64,000 nt of DNA from Cedecea colo (GTDB taxonomy: Bacteria > Pseudomonadota > Gammaproteobacteria > Enterobacterales > Enterobacteriaceae): assembly GCF_011808225.1 (NCBI RefSeq), contig NZ_SOYS01000011.1, positions 62,001 through 126,000 of the forward strand, given 5' to 3'. A program made the translations under genes and the position numbers. The notes below the pieces were generated by a model. It searched no databases, had not been told where the DNA came from, and saw only the letters and a list, made by a program, of their open reading frames with translations. Shown here in pieces: positions 7,328 to 17,570 of this stretch (the stretch's first letter is position 1; every line of letters begins with the position of its first letter).

Positions 7328-8974
7328 ATGGAAATCTTCTTCACTATTCTCATCATGACCCTTGTGGTCTCTTTATCTGGGGTAGCAACACGCATGCTGC
7401 CTTTCCAGATCCCGCTGCCGTTAATGCAAATCGCAATAGGTGCGCTGCTTGCGTGGCCGCACTTCGGCTTACATGTTGAATTCGACCCCGAGTTATTCCT
7501 CGTGCTGTTTATCCCGCCGCTGCTGTTTGCGGATGGCTGGAAGACGCCAACCCATGAGTTTTTGAAACACGGCAGAGAAATCATCGGCCTTGCGCTGGTT
7601 CTGGTGCTGGTTACTATCGTGGGCATCGGCTTCCTTATTTATTATATGGTGCCGGGGATCCCACTGGTTCCTGCATTTGCCCTGGCAGCCGTGCTGTCAC
7701 CAACCGATGCCGTGGCGCTATCCGGTATCGTCGGCGAAGGGCGCATTCCAAAGAAGATTATGGGGATTTTGCAGGGCGAAGCCTTGATGAACGACGCGTC
7801 CGGTCTGGTATCGCTGAAAATGGCGGTCGCGGTGGCGGTTGGCGCGATGGTCTTTACCGTCGGCGGGGCGACGGTCGAATTCCTGAAAGTAGCGATTGGC
7901 GGCTTGCTTGCCGGTATCGCAGTGAGCTGGCTGTATGGTAAATCCCTGCGCCTGATGAGCCGCTGGAGCGGCGATGAGCCCGCGACGCAAATCCTGCTGC
8001 TGCTGCTGTTACCTTTCGCTTCTTACCTTATTGCCGAACATATTGGCGTTTCGGGTATCCTGGCGGCCGTTGCTGCGGGGATGACCATCACCCGTTCTGG
8101 AGTGCTGCGTAGCGCGCCGCTGGCCATGCGCCTGCGTGCTAACAGCGTTTGGGCCATGCTGGAGTTTGTCTTCAACGGCATGGTTTTCCTGCTGTTGGGC
8201 CTGCAACTGCCGGGCATTCTGGAAACGTCTATTACTGCCGCGAATGCCGATCCGAACGTAGATCTCTGGATGCTGTTCGTCGATATCGTGCTGATTTATG
8301 TCGCGCTGATTGGCGTACGTTTCCTGTGGCTGTGGTCCATGAAGCGTATCAGCCTGCGCTTTATGAAAAAGCGTCCGCTGGAGTTTGGCTCCTTCACCAC
8401 GCGTGAACTGGCGGTTGCCTCTTTTGCCGGAGTACGCGGGGCGATCACCCTTGCTGGCGTGCTGTCGATTCCGCTGTTTCTGGGCGATGGCACGCCGTTC
8501 CCGGCGCGCTATGAGCTGATATTTCTCTCCGCCGGCGTGATCCTGTTCTCGCTGTTTGCCGGGGTGATTATGCTGCCTGTTCTGCTGAAAAATGTCGAAC
8601 TGGCGGATAAATCCGCCGCTCATCAGGAAGAGCGTCTGGCCCGTTCCGCAACGGCAGAAGTTGCCATTGTCGCGATCCAGAAAATGGAAGAGCGCCTGGC
8701 AGCAGATACCAAAGAAAATATTGACGATCAGCTGCTTACCGAGGTGAGCTCGCGCGTTATCGGCAACCTTCGTCGCCGGGCCGATGGGCGAAACGACGTG
8801 GAAAGCAGCGAGCTGGAAGAAAACCTGGAACGTCGCTTCCGCCTTGCCGCGTTACGCTCCGAACGCGCTGAACTGTACCATCTGCGCGCCACGCAAAAAA
8901 TCAGCAACGAGACGCTGCAAAAGCTGCTGCACGATCTCGACCTGCTCGAAGCATTGCTTATCGACAGGAATTAA
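7328..8974 (+). CDS. yjcE: YjcE, CPA1-family Na+/H+ antiporter
   Basis: A 548-residue protein with about 12 membrane helices (residues 1-400) and a charged cytoplasmic C-terminal tail of about 150 residues. Conserved CPA1 features include LSPTDAVALSGI, GEALMNDASGLV (the ND pair needed for cation binding) and FAGVRGAITLAGVLSIP. Closely related to E. coli YjcE throughout. It is predicted to exchange cytoplasmic Na+ or K+ for H+. AAGGAAA precedes ATG 7328. Confidence 0.94.
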   Translation: MEIFFTILIMTLVVSLSGVATRMLPFQIPLPLMQIAIGALLAWPHFGLHVEFDPELFLVLFIPPLLFADGWKTPTHEFLKHGREIIGLALVLVLVTIVGIGFLIYYMVPGIPLVPAFALAAVLSPTDAVALSGIVGEGRIPKKIMGILQGEALMNDASGLVSLKMAVAVAVGAMVFTVGGATVEFLKVAIGGLLAGIAVSWLYGKSLRLMSRWSGDEPATQILLLLLLPFASYLIAEHIGVSGILAAVAAGMTITRSGVLRSAPLAMRLRANSVWAMLEFVFNGMVFLLLGLQLPGILETSITAANADPNVDLWMLFVDIVLIYVALIGVRFLWLWSMKRISLRFMKKRPLEFGSFTTRELAVASFAGVRGAITLAGVLSIPLFLGDGTPFPARYELIFLSAGVILFSLFAGVIMLPVLLKNVELADKSAAHQEERLARSATAEVAIVAIQKMEERLAADTKENIDDQLLTEVSSRVIGNLRRRADGRNDVESSELEENLERRFRLAALRSERAELYHLRATQKISNETLQKLLHDLDLLEALLIDRN

Positions 8975-8988
8975 AAGGCGGGTAACGG

Positions 8989-9029
8989 CTACGCTTATCC
9001 ATCCTGCGAATCGTACTTGCAGGATGGAT
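8989..9029. repeat. REP/BIME-like palindrome downstream of yjcE
   Basis: Contains the CTACGCTTATCC motif shared by the other REP-like elements in this window and an 11-bp perfect stem, ATCCATCCTGC (8997-9007) with GCAGGATGGAT (9019-9029). It sits between the convergent yjcE and the LysR gene. Confidence 0.7.
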
Positions 9030-9053
9030 GAGTAACAGCGTCATTCACCGTCG

Positions 9054-9944
9054 TTACACATCCACCCTTGGCCAGAACTCTTTGCAGCAGGCAATCCACG
9101 CCCGCGCACTTTGTGAAATATAGACGCCTTCCCGCCAGATCATCCCTAATCGCCAGCTTAAATCGCTCTCCAGCGGCAGCCACATTAAGGTGGCTTTATC
9201 CAGCTTCTGACAGACTGGCTCTGGTAAAATTGCAATGCCCGTCCCCGCCTGAACCATGGCTGCCAGGAAGTCCCATTGCCCGCTTCGTACGGCGATACGC
9301 GGGGTAACCCCATGTTCATGGAATAGCTGCATCAACTGGCGGCTAAGAGCAAAATCTTCGTTATAGATAAGCAGCGGGTGGGCCGCAAGTTCGCCTGGCG
9401 TAACGCTTGCGCGCGACATCCACGGGCCTGAGCGAGGCACCAGAACGCATAGCGGATGGCGAAACAGCGGCAGCATTGTAAAGGTGCTTTCGTCTTCTAT
9501 GGGAAGCGCCGTCACGGCTAAATCCAGCTCGCCATTTATCACGGCTTGCTGCACCGTCAGGCTGCCAGATTCAGAAATTTTCAGCTCCACGCCAGGATAG
9601 CGCTGGCGATACAGGCTGATTGGCCCGGTCAGCAGCATACCCACCATCGGAGGAATACCCAGGCGCAGCACGCCTCTGCTCAGGTGATTAATGTCGCCTA
9701 ACTCCGTCTCCAGCTGGCGGAATTCAGCCAGAATTGCCAGGCCTCGCTGATAAACTATCTGGCCCGTATCGGTGAGCAGCAGCCTGCGGCCATTGCGGAT
9801 CAGCAGCGTACAACCCAGTTCATCCTCAAGGTTGCGCAACATTTTGCTAATAGTCGGCTGTGTAACAAACATCTTCTCCGCTGCGCGGGTAAAACTTTGC
9901 TGGCGGATAACTTCAACAAAATAACGCAGCGTTCTGATGTCCAT
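9054..9944 (-). CDS. LysR-type transcriptional regulator
   Basis: A 296-residue LTTR. The N-terminal winged HTH (about residues 1-60, RTLRYFVEVIRQQSFTRAAE then TQPTISKMLRNLE) is followed by a periplasmic-binding-protein-like effector domain (about 90-290). The layout resembles CidR/YwbI-type regulators, but the effector cannot be read from sequence. It lies 63 bp downstream of, and on the same strand as, the Gfo/Idh/MocA oxidoreductase, so the two may be co-transcribed. This differs from the usual divergent LTTR-target layout. Confidence 0.88.
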   Translation of the reverse strand: MDIRTLRYFVEVIRQQSFTRAAEKMFVTQPTISKMLRNLEDELGCTLLIRNGRRLLLTDTGQIVYQRGLAILAEFRQLETELGDINHLSRGVLRLGIPPMVGMLLTGPISLYRQRYPGVELKISESGSLTVQQAVINGELDLAVTALPIEDESTFTMLPLFRHPLCVLVPRSGPWMSRASVTPGELAAHPLLIYNEDFALSRQLMQLFHEHGVTPRIAVRSGQWDFLAAMVQAGTGIAILPEPVCQKLDKATLMWLPLESDLSWRLGMIWREGVYISQSARAWIACCKEFWPRVDV

Positions 9945-10007
9945 AATTATTCCCGTTAACTTTACCTTTGATGTTTTAACGGTTTTGTCGGCCAGGCGGG
10001 TGAAACA

Positions 10008-11309
10008 TCACCCGGCGTGATTTTTCAACCGTGTAACCAGCTCAAACTCTTTAAACCATACGGGCCGCTGCTGCTGCATAGAGATGTTCCCGGCGATGCC
10101 TGTCAGAATTGACATCGCGCCAGCCCGATGATCGGCCGCCCGTTTCAGCGGATCGTCACCCGGATCGCCAAATAAATCCGCCAGCATTGCGTTATCTCCC
10201 CCGCCGTGTCCGCCTTCTCCGACTGTGAAATCAGCTTTGTACGGTTCGGCAAAAATCGGGAATACCGTAATATCGCAGCTTTCCAGGCTGCCTTCGTTAT
10301 CTCGCTGCCCGCCCGCGTTGACGTAGGAGGTTTCCACCAGCTTCATCTCCAGTCGTCCACGGCTGCCGTTGAATACCACGTTTAATCCTTCCCAGGGCAG
10401 ATAGGCATTCAGGGAATAGGTTAGCTGCACCTGATTTTGATACTTCACCAGTACGGACAGGGTGTCTTCAATGTTTATGCCGTCGCTGAATACATTCCGA
10501 TCCCGAAAATAGTTATCTTCATGCTCCGCGTCGAGATACAGCGCCTTAAGCTGGACGTTCTCTTCCATATGCAGGGCAAAGGGATCGTCTTTCGCCGCAG
10601 CATAGCCGTGGGCACGTGGATAAAAATGCGAGATCCCACGCTTTTCTGCATTCTCTTTTCCGTAGAAACGCAGGCCGCCTTCCGCATAGACCCTCTGCGG
10701 ATAGCTTCCCAGCCAGAAATTCATCAGGTCAAAATGATGGGTGGATTTATGCACCAGCAGGCCGCCGCTGTTGCGCTTCTCCCGGTGCCAGCGACGAAAA
10801 TAATCCGCGCCGTGTTCGGTATTAAGCAGCCATTCGAAATGGACGGAAAATACTTCTCCAATGGCGTTATTCATCAGCAGTTCACGGATCTTGCTGTGGT
10901 GCGGCGCATATCGGTAATTAAACGCTACACGCACCTGGCGATTTGTTTGCTCAACGGCATCGAGAATACGCAAGGCGCGCGGCTCGTCGATGGTCATCGG
11001 CTTTTCGGTAATTACATCGCAGCCCGCGTGAAGCGCCTGCACGATATAATCATCGTGCGTGCGATCCATGGTAGTCACAATGATAATATCCGGGCGAGTT
11101 TCGTGAATCATCGCCCCAAAGTTTTCTGCTTTCCAGGTCGATACCTTCTGCGCGCCAGCCTGGCTCAGTAGCGTATTGGCGTAGTTCATGCGCGTCTGAT
11201 TGGTATCGCAAAATGCGACCAACCGCGCGTTGTCTTTCCACTTTCCGCTGATTGCTTCGATATATAGTCCGGCACGGCCACCGGTTCCGACCAGGGCATA
11301 CTTCTTCAT
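10008..11309 (-). CDS. Gfo/Idh/MocA family NAD(P)-dependent oxidoreductase
   Basis: A 433-residue sugar or cyclitol dehydrogenase-like enzyme. The N-terminal Rossmann fold has VGTGGRAG at about residues 7-14. The family signature EKP is at 102-104 (TEKPMT). The C-terminal catalytic domain carries KSTHHFDLMNFWLG, with a likely catalytic His. At 433 residues it is longer than typical members (330-380), like a subfamily acting on glycosides. GAGGATGAT precedes ATG 11309. Paired with the LysR gene; the substrate is unknown. Confidence 0.85.
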   Translation of the reverse strand: MKKYALVGTGGRAGLYIEAISGKWKDNARLVAFCDTNQTRMNYANTLLSQAGAQKVSTWKAENFGAMIHETRPDIIIVTTMDRTHDDYIVQALHAGCDVITEKPMTIDEPRALRILDAVEQTNRQVRVAFNYRYAPHHSKIRELLMNNAIGEVFSVHFEWLLNTEHGADYFRRWHREKRNSGGLLVHKSTHHFDLMNFWLGSYPQRVYAEGGLRFYGKENAEKRGISHFYPRAHGYAAAKDDPFALHMEENVQLKALYLDAEHEDNYFRDRNVFSDGINIEDTLSVLVKYQNQVQLTYSLNAYLPWEGLNVVFNGSRGRLEMKLVETSYVNAGGQRDNEGSLESCDITVFPIFAEPYKADFTVGEGGHGGGDNAMLADLFGDPGDDPLKRAADHRAGAMSILTGIAGNISMQQQRPVWFKEFELVTRLKNHAG

Positions 11310-11408
11310 ATCATCCTCGCTGACTCAGTAAATAAAACATCGTTTCATTATTACGATAATGTAGCGCTCAGAGATAAGATTGATACCGTGGCGGGAGAAA
11401 AATGTGAT

Positions 11409-11428
11409 CCCCGGCCGAATAGCCGGGG
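11409..11428 (-). terminator. Terminator-like hairpin downstream of actP
   Basis: CCCCGGC (11409-11415) and GCCGGGG (11422-11428) form a 7-bp GC stem, 9 nt past the actP stop, with a T5 run about 10 nt downstream on the minus strand. Confidence 0.6.
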
Positions 11429-11436
11429 AGGAATGC

Positions 11437-13095
11437 CTAGTGCGCGCGTCCTTGTTCAATGCCGATCCCGGTCTGGGAACGGATAAATTGAGCACGGAAT
11501 TTTTCGCGTTCAAGATTACCTTCCGGGCTGTTATCGGTGATCGAGAACGCCCAGATACCCACAAACGCCACCAGAATAGAGAACAGCGCCGGGTACTCAT
11601 ACGGGAAGACAGCCGTTGCGTGACCCAGCACCTGTACCCAAATCGTCGGGCCGAGGATCATCAGTATCACCGCCGTCAACAGGCCAAGCCAGCCGCCAAT
11701 CATCGCGCCGCGAGTGGTCAACTTCGACCAGTACATCGACAGCAGAATAATCGGGAAGTTACAGCTTGCCGCGATGGAGAACGCCAGGCCAACCATGAAG
11801 GCGATATTCTGTTTTTCAAACAAAATACCCAGTCCGATAGCCACCACGCCCAGAATCAACACGGTAATTTTCGACACGCGGATCTCATCGCGCTCGGATG
11901 CCCCTTTGCGGAACACGTTGGCGTACAAATCGTGCGAAACCGCAGAGGCACCGGCCAGCGTTAAGCCAGCTACCACCGCCAGAATGGTGGCGAAGGCTAC
12001 GGCGGATATAAAGCCCAGGAACAGGTTGCCGCCCACGGCGTTAGCGAGGTGAACCGCGGCCATATTGTTACCGCCGATCAGCGCACCCGCCGCATCTTTA
12101 AACGCCGGATTAGCACCGACCAGCATGATGGCGCCAAAGCCGATGATAAAGGTCAGTATGTAGAAGTACCCCATAAAACCGGTGGCGTAGAGCACGCTCT
12201 TACGGGCTTCGCGGGCATCGCTGACCGTAAAGAAGCGCATCAGGATATGCGGTAAACCTGCGGTGCCAAACATCAGCCCCAGACCAAGCGACAGCGCTGA
12301 AATCGGATCTTTCACCAGTCCGCCAGGGCTCATAATGGCCGCGCCTTTCGGGTGAACCGCCATGGCTTCGCTGAACAGGTTGCTGAAGCTGAAGCCAACA
12401 TGTTTCATCACCATAAAGGCCATGAAGCTTGCGCCGAACAGCAGCAGCACGGCTTTGATTATCTGCACCCAGGTGGTGGCGAGCATGCCGCCGAACAGCA
12501 CGTACATCACCATCAGCACGCCGACCAGCACCACCGCAACGTGGTAATTCAGGCCGAACAGCAGCTCAATGAGTTTACCCGCGCCCACCATCTGTGCGAT
12601 GAGGTACAGCGCCACAACGACTAACGAACCGCAGGCGGACAAAATACGAATCGGCCCCTGTTTCAGGCGGTAAGAGGCGACATCCGCAAAGGTATAGCGT
12701 CCGAGGTTACGCAGGCGCTCGGCAATCAGGAACAGGATGATTGGCCAGCCTACCAGGAAGCCGAGCGAGTAAATCAGGCCGTCATACCCGGAGGTGTAAA
12801 CCAGGGCGGAAATCCCGAGGAATGACGCCGCCGACATAAAGTCGCCGGAAATCGCCAGCCCGTTCTGAAAGCCGGTAATATTGCCGCCAGCGGTGTAGTA
12901 ATCGCTACGCGAACGGGTGCGTTTCGAAGCCCAGTATGTGATGTACAGCGTCATGGCAACGAAAATGACGAACATGATTATCGCTTGCCAGTTGGTCGGC
13001 TGGCGCTGCACATCGCCGGTAATGGCGTCGGCTGCCAGCACCGTGGCGGGCAAGGTAAGCAGAGGGGCCGTAAGTGCGGTCAGAAAACGTTTCAT
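11437..13095 (-). CDS. actP: ActP, cation/acetate symporter
   Basis: A 552-residue sodium:solute symporter family (SSS) permease with a cleavable-looking N-terminal segment ([21 protein letters not shown]) and about 13 membrane helices. It takes up acetate and glycolate. The signature stretches [20 protein letters not shown] and [12 protein letters not shown] are typical of ActP. It overlaps yjcH by 4 nt (ATGA) and is the last gene of acs-yjcH-actP, so acetate uptake and activation are co-expressed. Confidence 0.96.
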   Translation of the reverse strand: MKRFLTALTAPLLTLPATVLAADAITGDVQRQPTNWQAIIMFVIFVAMTLYITYWASKRTRSRSDYYTAGGNITGFQNGLAISGDFMSAASFLGISALVYTSGYDGLIYSLGFLVGWPIILFLIAERLRNLGRYTFADVASYRLKQGPIRILSACGSLVVVALYLIAQMVGAGKLIELLFGLNYHVAVVLVGVLMVMYVLFGGMLATTWVQIIKAVLLLFGASFMAFMVMKHVGFSFSNLFSEAMAVHPKGAAIMSPGGLVKDPISALSLGLGLMFGTAGLPHILMRFFTVSDAREARKSVLYATGFMGYFYILTFIIGFGAIMLVGANPAFKDAAGALIGGNNMAAVHLANAVGGNLFLGFISAVAFATILAVVAGLTLAGASAVSHDLYANVFRKGASERDEIRVSKITVLILGVVAIGLGILFEKQNIAFMVGLAFSIAASCNFPIILLSMYWSKLTTRGAMIGGWLGLLTAVILMILGPTIWVQVLGHATAVFPYEYPALFSILVAFVGIWAFSITDNSPEGNLEREKFRAQFIRSQTGIGIEQGRAH

Positions 13096-13409
13096 GATGC
13101 GTTTACCTCGCGCAGCATGGCGTGAGTCAGACGGTCAAATTCGCCGTTGGCTCGCCAGACGTAAATGGCGGTAAGCACGAAGGAAATAACGATTACGCCA
13201 ACGCCTATCGGTATGCCACGCGTGACGCTGGTGCCCGCGTGCAAAGGCGTGCCCAGCCAGCCCGGTGCGAAGGCAATCAGCATGATAAAGCCAACGTAAA
13301 TTATCAGCATGATTATCGATAGGATAATGGCAAACCGCTGCCTTTTTTCGACCAGCTCCCTGAAATGCGCGCTGTCTTCTATCCGTTGATAAATGAGGTC
13401 ATTCATCAC
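13092..13409 (-). CDS. yjcH: YjcH, small membrane protein of the acetate operon (DUF485)
   Basis: A 105-residue protein with two membrane helices (about residues 28-48 and 63-85, the second reading [21 protein letters not shown]). It matches E. coli YjcH in size and position. Translationally coupled to actP through a 4-nt overlap. DUF485 proteins regularly accompany ActP-like symporters and may be accessory subunits; the precise role is not established. Confidence 0.93.
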   Translation of the reverse strand: MMNDLIYQRIEDSAHFRELVEKRQRFAIILSIIMLIIYVGFIMLIAFAPGWLGTPLHAGTSVTRGIPIGVGVIVISFVLTAIYVWRANGEFDRLTHAMLREVNAS

Positions 13410-13444
13410 AGAGTCTCCAGAGGTAAGTTGTGGTTTTTATAGTT

Positions 13445-13464
13445 CCCTCTCCGGAAGGAGAGGG
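13445..13464. repeat. Hairpin in the acs-yjcH gap
   Basis: CCCTCTCC-GGAA-GGAGAGGG is a perfect 8-bp stem with a tetraloop between acs and yjcH. It resembles the end of the larger palindromic repeat family seen at 21444 and 57003 and may dampen or protect the operon transcript. Confidence 0.6.
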
Positions 13465-13483
13465 GTAAACAGGGCCGAGAATG

Positions 13484-15442
13484 TTATGAAGGCATAGTAA
13501 GGGCTTGTTTTTCTTCCAGCAGCTTGTCGACTACGCCAGGATCGGCAAGCGTCGAGGTATCGCCAAAGTTGCTGGTATCCCCGGCGGCGATTTTGCGCAG
13601 AATGCGGCGCATAATCTTGCCGGAGCGGGTTTTCGGCAGCGAGTCGGTCCAGTGCAGGACGTCCGGCGTGGCAAGCGGGCCAATTTCTTTTCGCACCCAG
13701 TTACGCACTTCGGCATACAGCTCTGGCGTCGGCTCTTCACCGTGATTCAGCGTGACGTAAGCATAAATCGCCTGACCTTTAATATTGTGGGGAATACCCA
13801 CTACCGCGGCTTCGGCAATTTTCGGATGTGATACAAGCGCCGACTCAATCTCCGCGGTGCCTAAACGGTGCCCGGAGACGTTCAGCACATCATCCACACG
13901 ACCCGTTATCCAGAAGTAGCCGTCTTCATCACGACGTGCGCCATCACCGCTGAAATACATATTTTTAAAGGTCGAGAAGTAAGTTTGCTCGAAGCGTTCG
14001 TGATCGCCGAACAGAGTGCGCGCCTGGCCCGGCCATGAATCGGTGATAACCAAATTCCCGTCGGTTGCGCCCTGCTGCGGGTTACCTTCGTTATCTACCA
14101 GCGCGGGCTGTACGCCAAAGAACGGACGCGAGGCGGAGCCCGCTTTCAGTTCGGTTGCCCCTGGCAGCGGGGTGATCATGAAGCCGCCCGTTTCAGTCTG
14201 CCACCAGGTATCTATCACCGGACACTTCTCGTTACCGATATTCTTCCAGTACCACTCCCAGGCTTCCGGGTTAATCGGTTCGCCAACGGAGCCAAGAATA
14301 CGCAATGAAGAGCGGTCGGTTTCTGCAATCGCTTTATCGCCTTCGGCCATCAAAGCGCGGATGGCCGTAGGCGCGGTGTAGAGAATATTCACTTTGTGTT
14401 TATCCACTACCTGCGCCATACGGTTCGGGGCAGGCCAGTTTGGCACGCCTTCGAACATCAGGGTGATGGCGCCACAGGCCAGCGGGCCATACAGCAAATA
14501 GCTGTGGCCGGTCACCCAGCCGACGTCTGCTGTACACCAGTAGACGTCGCCCGGATGGTAATCAAAAACGTACTTAAAGGTAGTTGCGGCATAGACCAGA
14601 TATCCACCCGTAGTGTGGACCACGCCTTTCGGCTTGCCGGTCGAACCGGAGGTATAAAGGATGAAGAGCGGGTCTTCGGCGTTCATCTCTACAGGCTGAT
14701 GGTGAGCGCAGGCCTTCTCGACCAGTTCGTTCCACCACAGGTCACGGCCTTCATGCCATTCAATGTTGCCGCCAGTGCGTTTTAAAACAATCACATGCTC
14801 AACGGTTTTTACGTTGGGATTTTTCAGCGCGTCATCAACGTTTTTCTTCAGCGGAATAGCGCGACCGGCACGAACACCTTCGTCGGCGGTAATGACCAGG
14901 CGAGAGCTGGAGTCAATAATGCGTCCGGCAACGGCTTCCGGGGAGAATCCACCAAAAATAACCGAATGCACCGCGCCAATACGTGCGCAGGCCAGCATCG
15001 CTACGGCAGCTTCCGGCACCATCGGCATATAGATAGCAACCACATCGCCTTTCTTTATACCTAGCTCGACCAGGGTATTGGCAAAACGGCAGACATCGCG
15101 ATGCAGTTCGCGGTAAGTAATGGTTTTGCTCTGGGTCGCATCATCGCCTTCCCAGATAATCGCCGTCTGGTCGCCGCGTTCCTTCAGGTGCCTGTCCAGG
15201 CAGTTGGCCGCAAGGTTCAGCGTGCCGTCTTCATACCAGCGAATAGAGATGTTTCCCGGCGCGAAGGAGGTGTTTTTCACCTTCTGGTAGGGTTTGATCC
15301 AGTCGAGGATTTTCCCTTGTTCGCCCCAAAATGCGTCTGGATCATGCACCGACTGCTGATACATGGATAAGTATTGCTCCGGATTGATCAGGCAGTGTTC
15401 CGCAATATTTGCGGGAATAGCGTGTTTGTGTCGTTGTGTCAT
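13484..15442 (-). CDS. acs: Acs, acetyl-CoA synthetase (AMP-forming)
   Basis: A 652-residue enzyme that converts acetate, ATP and CoA to acetyl-CoA via acetyl-AMP for scavenging low acetate. The ANL-superfamily motifs are clear: [11 protein letters not shown] (A3, ATP phosphates), WWQTETGG (A5), [14 protein letters not shown] (A7) and the C-terminal [11 protein letters not shown], with the lysine that Pat acetylates in homologues. The chosen start ([21 protein letters not shown] 15442) aligns with E. coli. An in-frame codon 42 nt upstream has no family support. First gene of acs-yjcH-actP. Confidence 0.98.
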   Translation of the reverse strand: MTQRHKHAIPANIAEHCLINPEQYLSMYQQSVHDPDAFWGEQGKILDWIKPYQKVKNTSFAPGNISIRWYEDGTLNLAANCLDRHLKERGDQTAIIWEGDDATQSKTITYRELHRDVCRFANTLVELGIKKGDVVAIYMPMVPEAAVAMLACARIGAVHSVIFGGFSPEAVAGRIIDSSSRLVITADEGVRAGRAIPLKKNVDDALKNPNVKTVEHVIVLKRTGGNIEWHEGRDLWWNELVEKACAHHQPVEMNAEDPLFILYTSGSTGKPKGVVHTTGGYLVYAATTFKYVFDYHPGDVYWCTADVGWVTGHSYLLYGPLACGAITLMFEGVPNWPAPNRMAQVVDKHKVNILYTAPTAIRALMAEGDKAIAETDRSSLRILGSVGEPINPEAWEWYWKNIGNEKCPVIDTWWQTETGGFMITPLPGATELKAGSASRPFFGVQPALVDNEGNPQQGATDGNLVITDSWPGQARTLFGDHERFEQTYFSTFKNMYFSGDGARRDEDGYFWITGRVDDVLNVSGHRLGTAEIESALVSHPKIAEAAVVGIPHNIKGQAIYAYVTLNHGEEPTPELYAEVRNWVRKEIGPLATPDVLHWTDSLPKTRSGKIMRRILRKIAAGDTSNFGDTSTLADPGVVDKLLEEKQALTMPS

Positions 15443-15866
15443 GGCTTTTTTTCTCCTTGAGGATGTTAATAATATGTCACGCAAACGTTAATTGTAGGGG
15501 TATTGGCAGCTTTGTTTATTTTTTGGGCGGCAGATCACGCATTCGTTAAGCGGTATGAAAAATAATCAAACGATTCATTAAGAAGAAATAATTCGCGCGG
15601 CGGGTTATTTAAAAAAGCTATGAGTAAATATATTTTATAACAATGCGTTATAGTAGTTGATATGACTAAATTTCCATTTACCCGCGCTTTTTGATTGAAT
15701 AACTCCGAAAATACAGGCTTGCGCAGCATAGCGTACAAATGGTACTCATACCCCTGCTGAATTAAGCCCCTCGTAAATCCCGACATTTGTTATACCCCTT
15801 TTACGTTTGTGACGTTCTCATCAGCTTCAATATGAGAATGGCGTTTTATTGAGGAATAAAATCGTT
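15443..15866. other. 424-bp divergent promoter region between acs and gltP
   Basis: AT-rich, with no supported gene; an 83-codon minus-strand frame here has no recognisable features. A 7-bp inverted repeat TTCTCAT/ATGAGAA (15815-15838) lies in the gltP leader, next to TGTGACGTTCT, a half CRP-like site. In E. coli the nrf operon separates these genes; it is absent here. Confidence 0.6.
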
Positions 15867-17180
15867 ATGAAACAACCAAAGGTCAGCCTTGCCTGGCAGA
15901 TACTGCTGGCGCTGGTGCTGGGCATTGCGCTGGGAAGCGTTCTGCATTATCAAAGTGACGAGCGCGAATGGCTTATCGCCAATTTGCTCTCTCCGGCAGG
16001 TGATATCTTTATTCATCTGATCAAAATGATTGTCGTGCCGATTGTAATTTCTACGCTGGTGGTAGGCATTGCGGGCGTGGGCGATGCCAAACAGCTCGGA
16101 CGCATCGGTGCGAAAACCATTCTCTATTTCGAAGTGATCACGACGGTTGCCATTATCCTGGGGATTACCCTGGCGAACGTGTTCCAGCCGGGACACGGTA
16201 TTGATATGTCGCAGCTTGCCAGCGTGGATATTTCGAAATACCAACACACCGCCGAAGACGTTCAGAGCCACGCCCACGGATTAATGGGCACTATTCTTTC
16301 CCTCGTGCCGACCAACATTGTGGCATCGATGGCGAAGGGCGACATGCTGCCGATTATCTTCTTCTCGGTGCTGTTTGGCCTTGGCCTCTCTTCGCTGCCG
16401 GCCACGCATCGTGAGCCTCTGGTCACGGTATTCCGCTCTATCTCCGAAACCATGTTCAAAGTAACCCACATGGTGATGCGTTACGCTCCGGTTGGAGTCT
16501 TTGCGCTGATCGCTGTGACGGTAGCAAACTTCGGTTTTGCTTCGCTTTGGCCGTTGCTCAAACTGGTGCTGCTGGTTTACTTCGCCATTCTGTTCTTTGC
16601 GCTGGTTGTGCTGGGCGCGGTGGCCCGTCTGTGCGGGCTGCGTGTCTGGATTTTAATTCGCATCCTTAAGGAAGAATTGATTCTTGCTTACTCCACGGCA
16701 AGCTCTGAAAGCGTGCTGCCGCGCATCATCGAGAAGATGGAAGCGTACGGTGCACCGGCGTCCATCACCAGTTTCGTCGTACCGACGGGTTATTCCTTTA
16801 ACCTTGATGGTTCCACGCTGTACCAGAGTATTGCGGCCATCTTTATCGCGCAGCTTTACGGGATTGAATTGTCAATCGGTCAGGAAATCATCCTGGTGCT
16901 GACGCTGATGGTGACTTCCAAAGGTATCGCAGGCGTGCCGGGCGTATCCTTCGTTGTGCTGCTGGCAACGCTTGGCAGCGTAGGTATTCCGCTGGAAGGA
17001 CTGGCGTTTATCGCCGGCGTAGACCGTATCCTTGATATGGCGCGTACCGCACTGAATGTGGTGGGGAATGCGCTGGCGGTGCTGGTTATCGCCAAGTGGG
17101 AACATAAGTTCGACAGTAAAAAAGCGGCGGCTTACGAGCGGGAAATGCTGGGCGGCTTTACGGATAAAGCGAACAGCTAA
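15867..17180 (+). CDS. gltP: GltP, proton/glutamate-aspartate symporter
   Basis: A 437-residue DAACS-family (SLC1-like) transporter, the same length as E. coli GltP. Characteristic segments: KMIVVPIVISTLVVGIAGVGD, STASSESVLPR (the serine-rich re-entrant loop), GYSFNLDGSTLYQ and DRILDMARTALNVVGNALAV (substrate-binding TM8). It imports L-glutamate and L-aspartate with protons. Start set at ATG 15867 because the protein then aligns with E. coli from MK--K-SLAWQIL and a GAGGA site lies upstream; the 18-nt longer frame lacks support. Confidence 0.97.
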   Translation: MKQPKVSLAWQILLALVLGIALGSVLHYQSDEREWLIANLLSPAGDIFIHLIKMIVVPIVISTLVVGIAGVGDAKQLGRIGAKTILYFEVITTVAIILGITLANVFQPGHGIDMSQLASVDISKYQHTAEDVQSHAHGLMGTILSLVPTNIVASMAKGDMLPIIFFSVLFGLGLSSLPATHREPLVTVFRSISETMFKVTHMVMRYAPVGVFALIAVTVANFGFASLWPLLKLVLLVYFAILFFALVVLGAVARLCGLRVWILIRILKEELILAYSTASSESVLPRIIEKMEAYGAPASITSFVVPTGYSFNLDGSTLYQSIAAIFIAQLYGIELSIGQEIILVLTLMVTSKGIAGVPGVSFVVLLATLGSVGIPLEGLAFIAGVDRILDMARTALNVVGNALAVLVIAKWEHKFDSKKAAAYEREMLGGFTDKANS

Positions 17181-17202
17181 TCAAAGTTTGTGAAATAAAT
17201 AC

Positions 17203-17225
17203 AAACGGCCCAACGGGGCCGTTTT
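17203..17225 (+). terminator. gltP terminator
   Basis: AAACGGCCC and GGGCCGTTT form a 9-bp stem with a 4-nt loop followed by a short T tail, 22 nt after the gltP stop. Confidence 0.85.
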
Positions 17226-17364
17226 AGCTTGCTGACAAAGAAGAAAAAAGCGTGGTTTTTCCTTCTTTTGATTATCAGCCGAAAATTAATCCGTTGATTT
17301 TGCTTATTTTTTATTCCACGGTGTACGTTCAACCTGTGCTGGTTGAGAGTTTGTCATCAGTCTG

Positions 17365-17390
17365 AACGGCCCAACAGGGCCGTTTTCTTT
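17365..17390 (+). terminator. Second, near-identical terminator
   Basis: AACGGCCC-AACA-GGGCCGTT followed by TTCTTT. Its stem repeats the gltP terminator 160 bp upstream. It ends a stretch with no ORF, so it may belong to an unannotated short transcript or to gltP read-through. Confidence 0.75.
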
Positions 17391-17570
17391 GCCTGTTAAT
17401 AAAGATTTTGCGGCATATTTCACCCGTGATGTAAGCCACATCCCAGCCAAAGTTGTTATCAGTGTGACGCTGGTTGAAATTTCAGCATGGGTATTTGTTT
17501 TTTATGCGGTACTCCATTAACAATCGTTCACACTTACCTATTGACCTGGACAGCCTCCCGGAGAACAACA

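Noticed and set aside
15535-15786. 83-codon minus-strand frame between acs and gltP
   Set aside because: It has no recognisable domain and no ribosome site, and overlaps the divergent promoter region of two conserved genes; probably chance.
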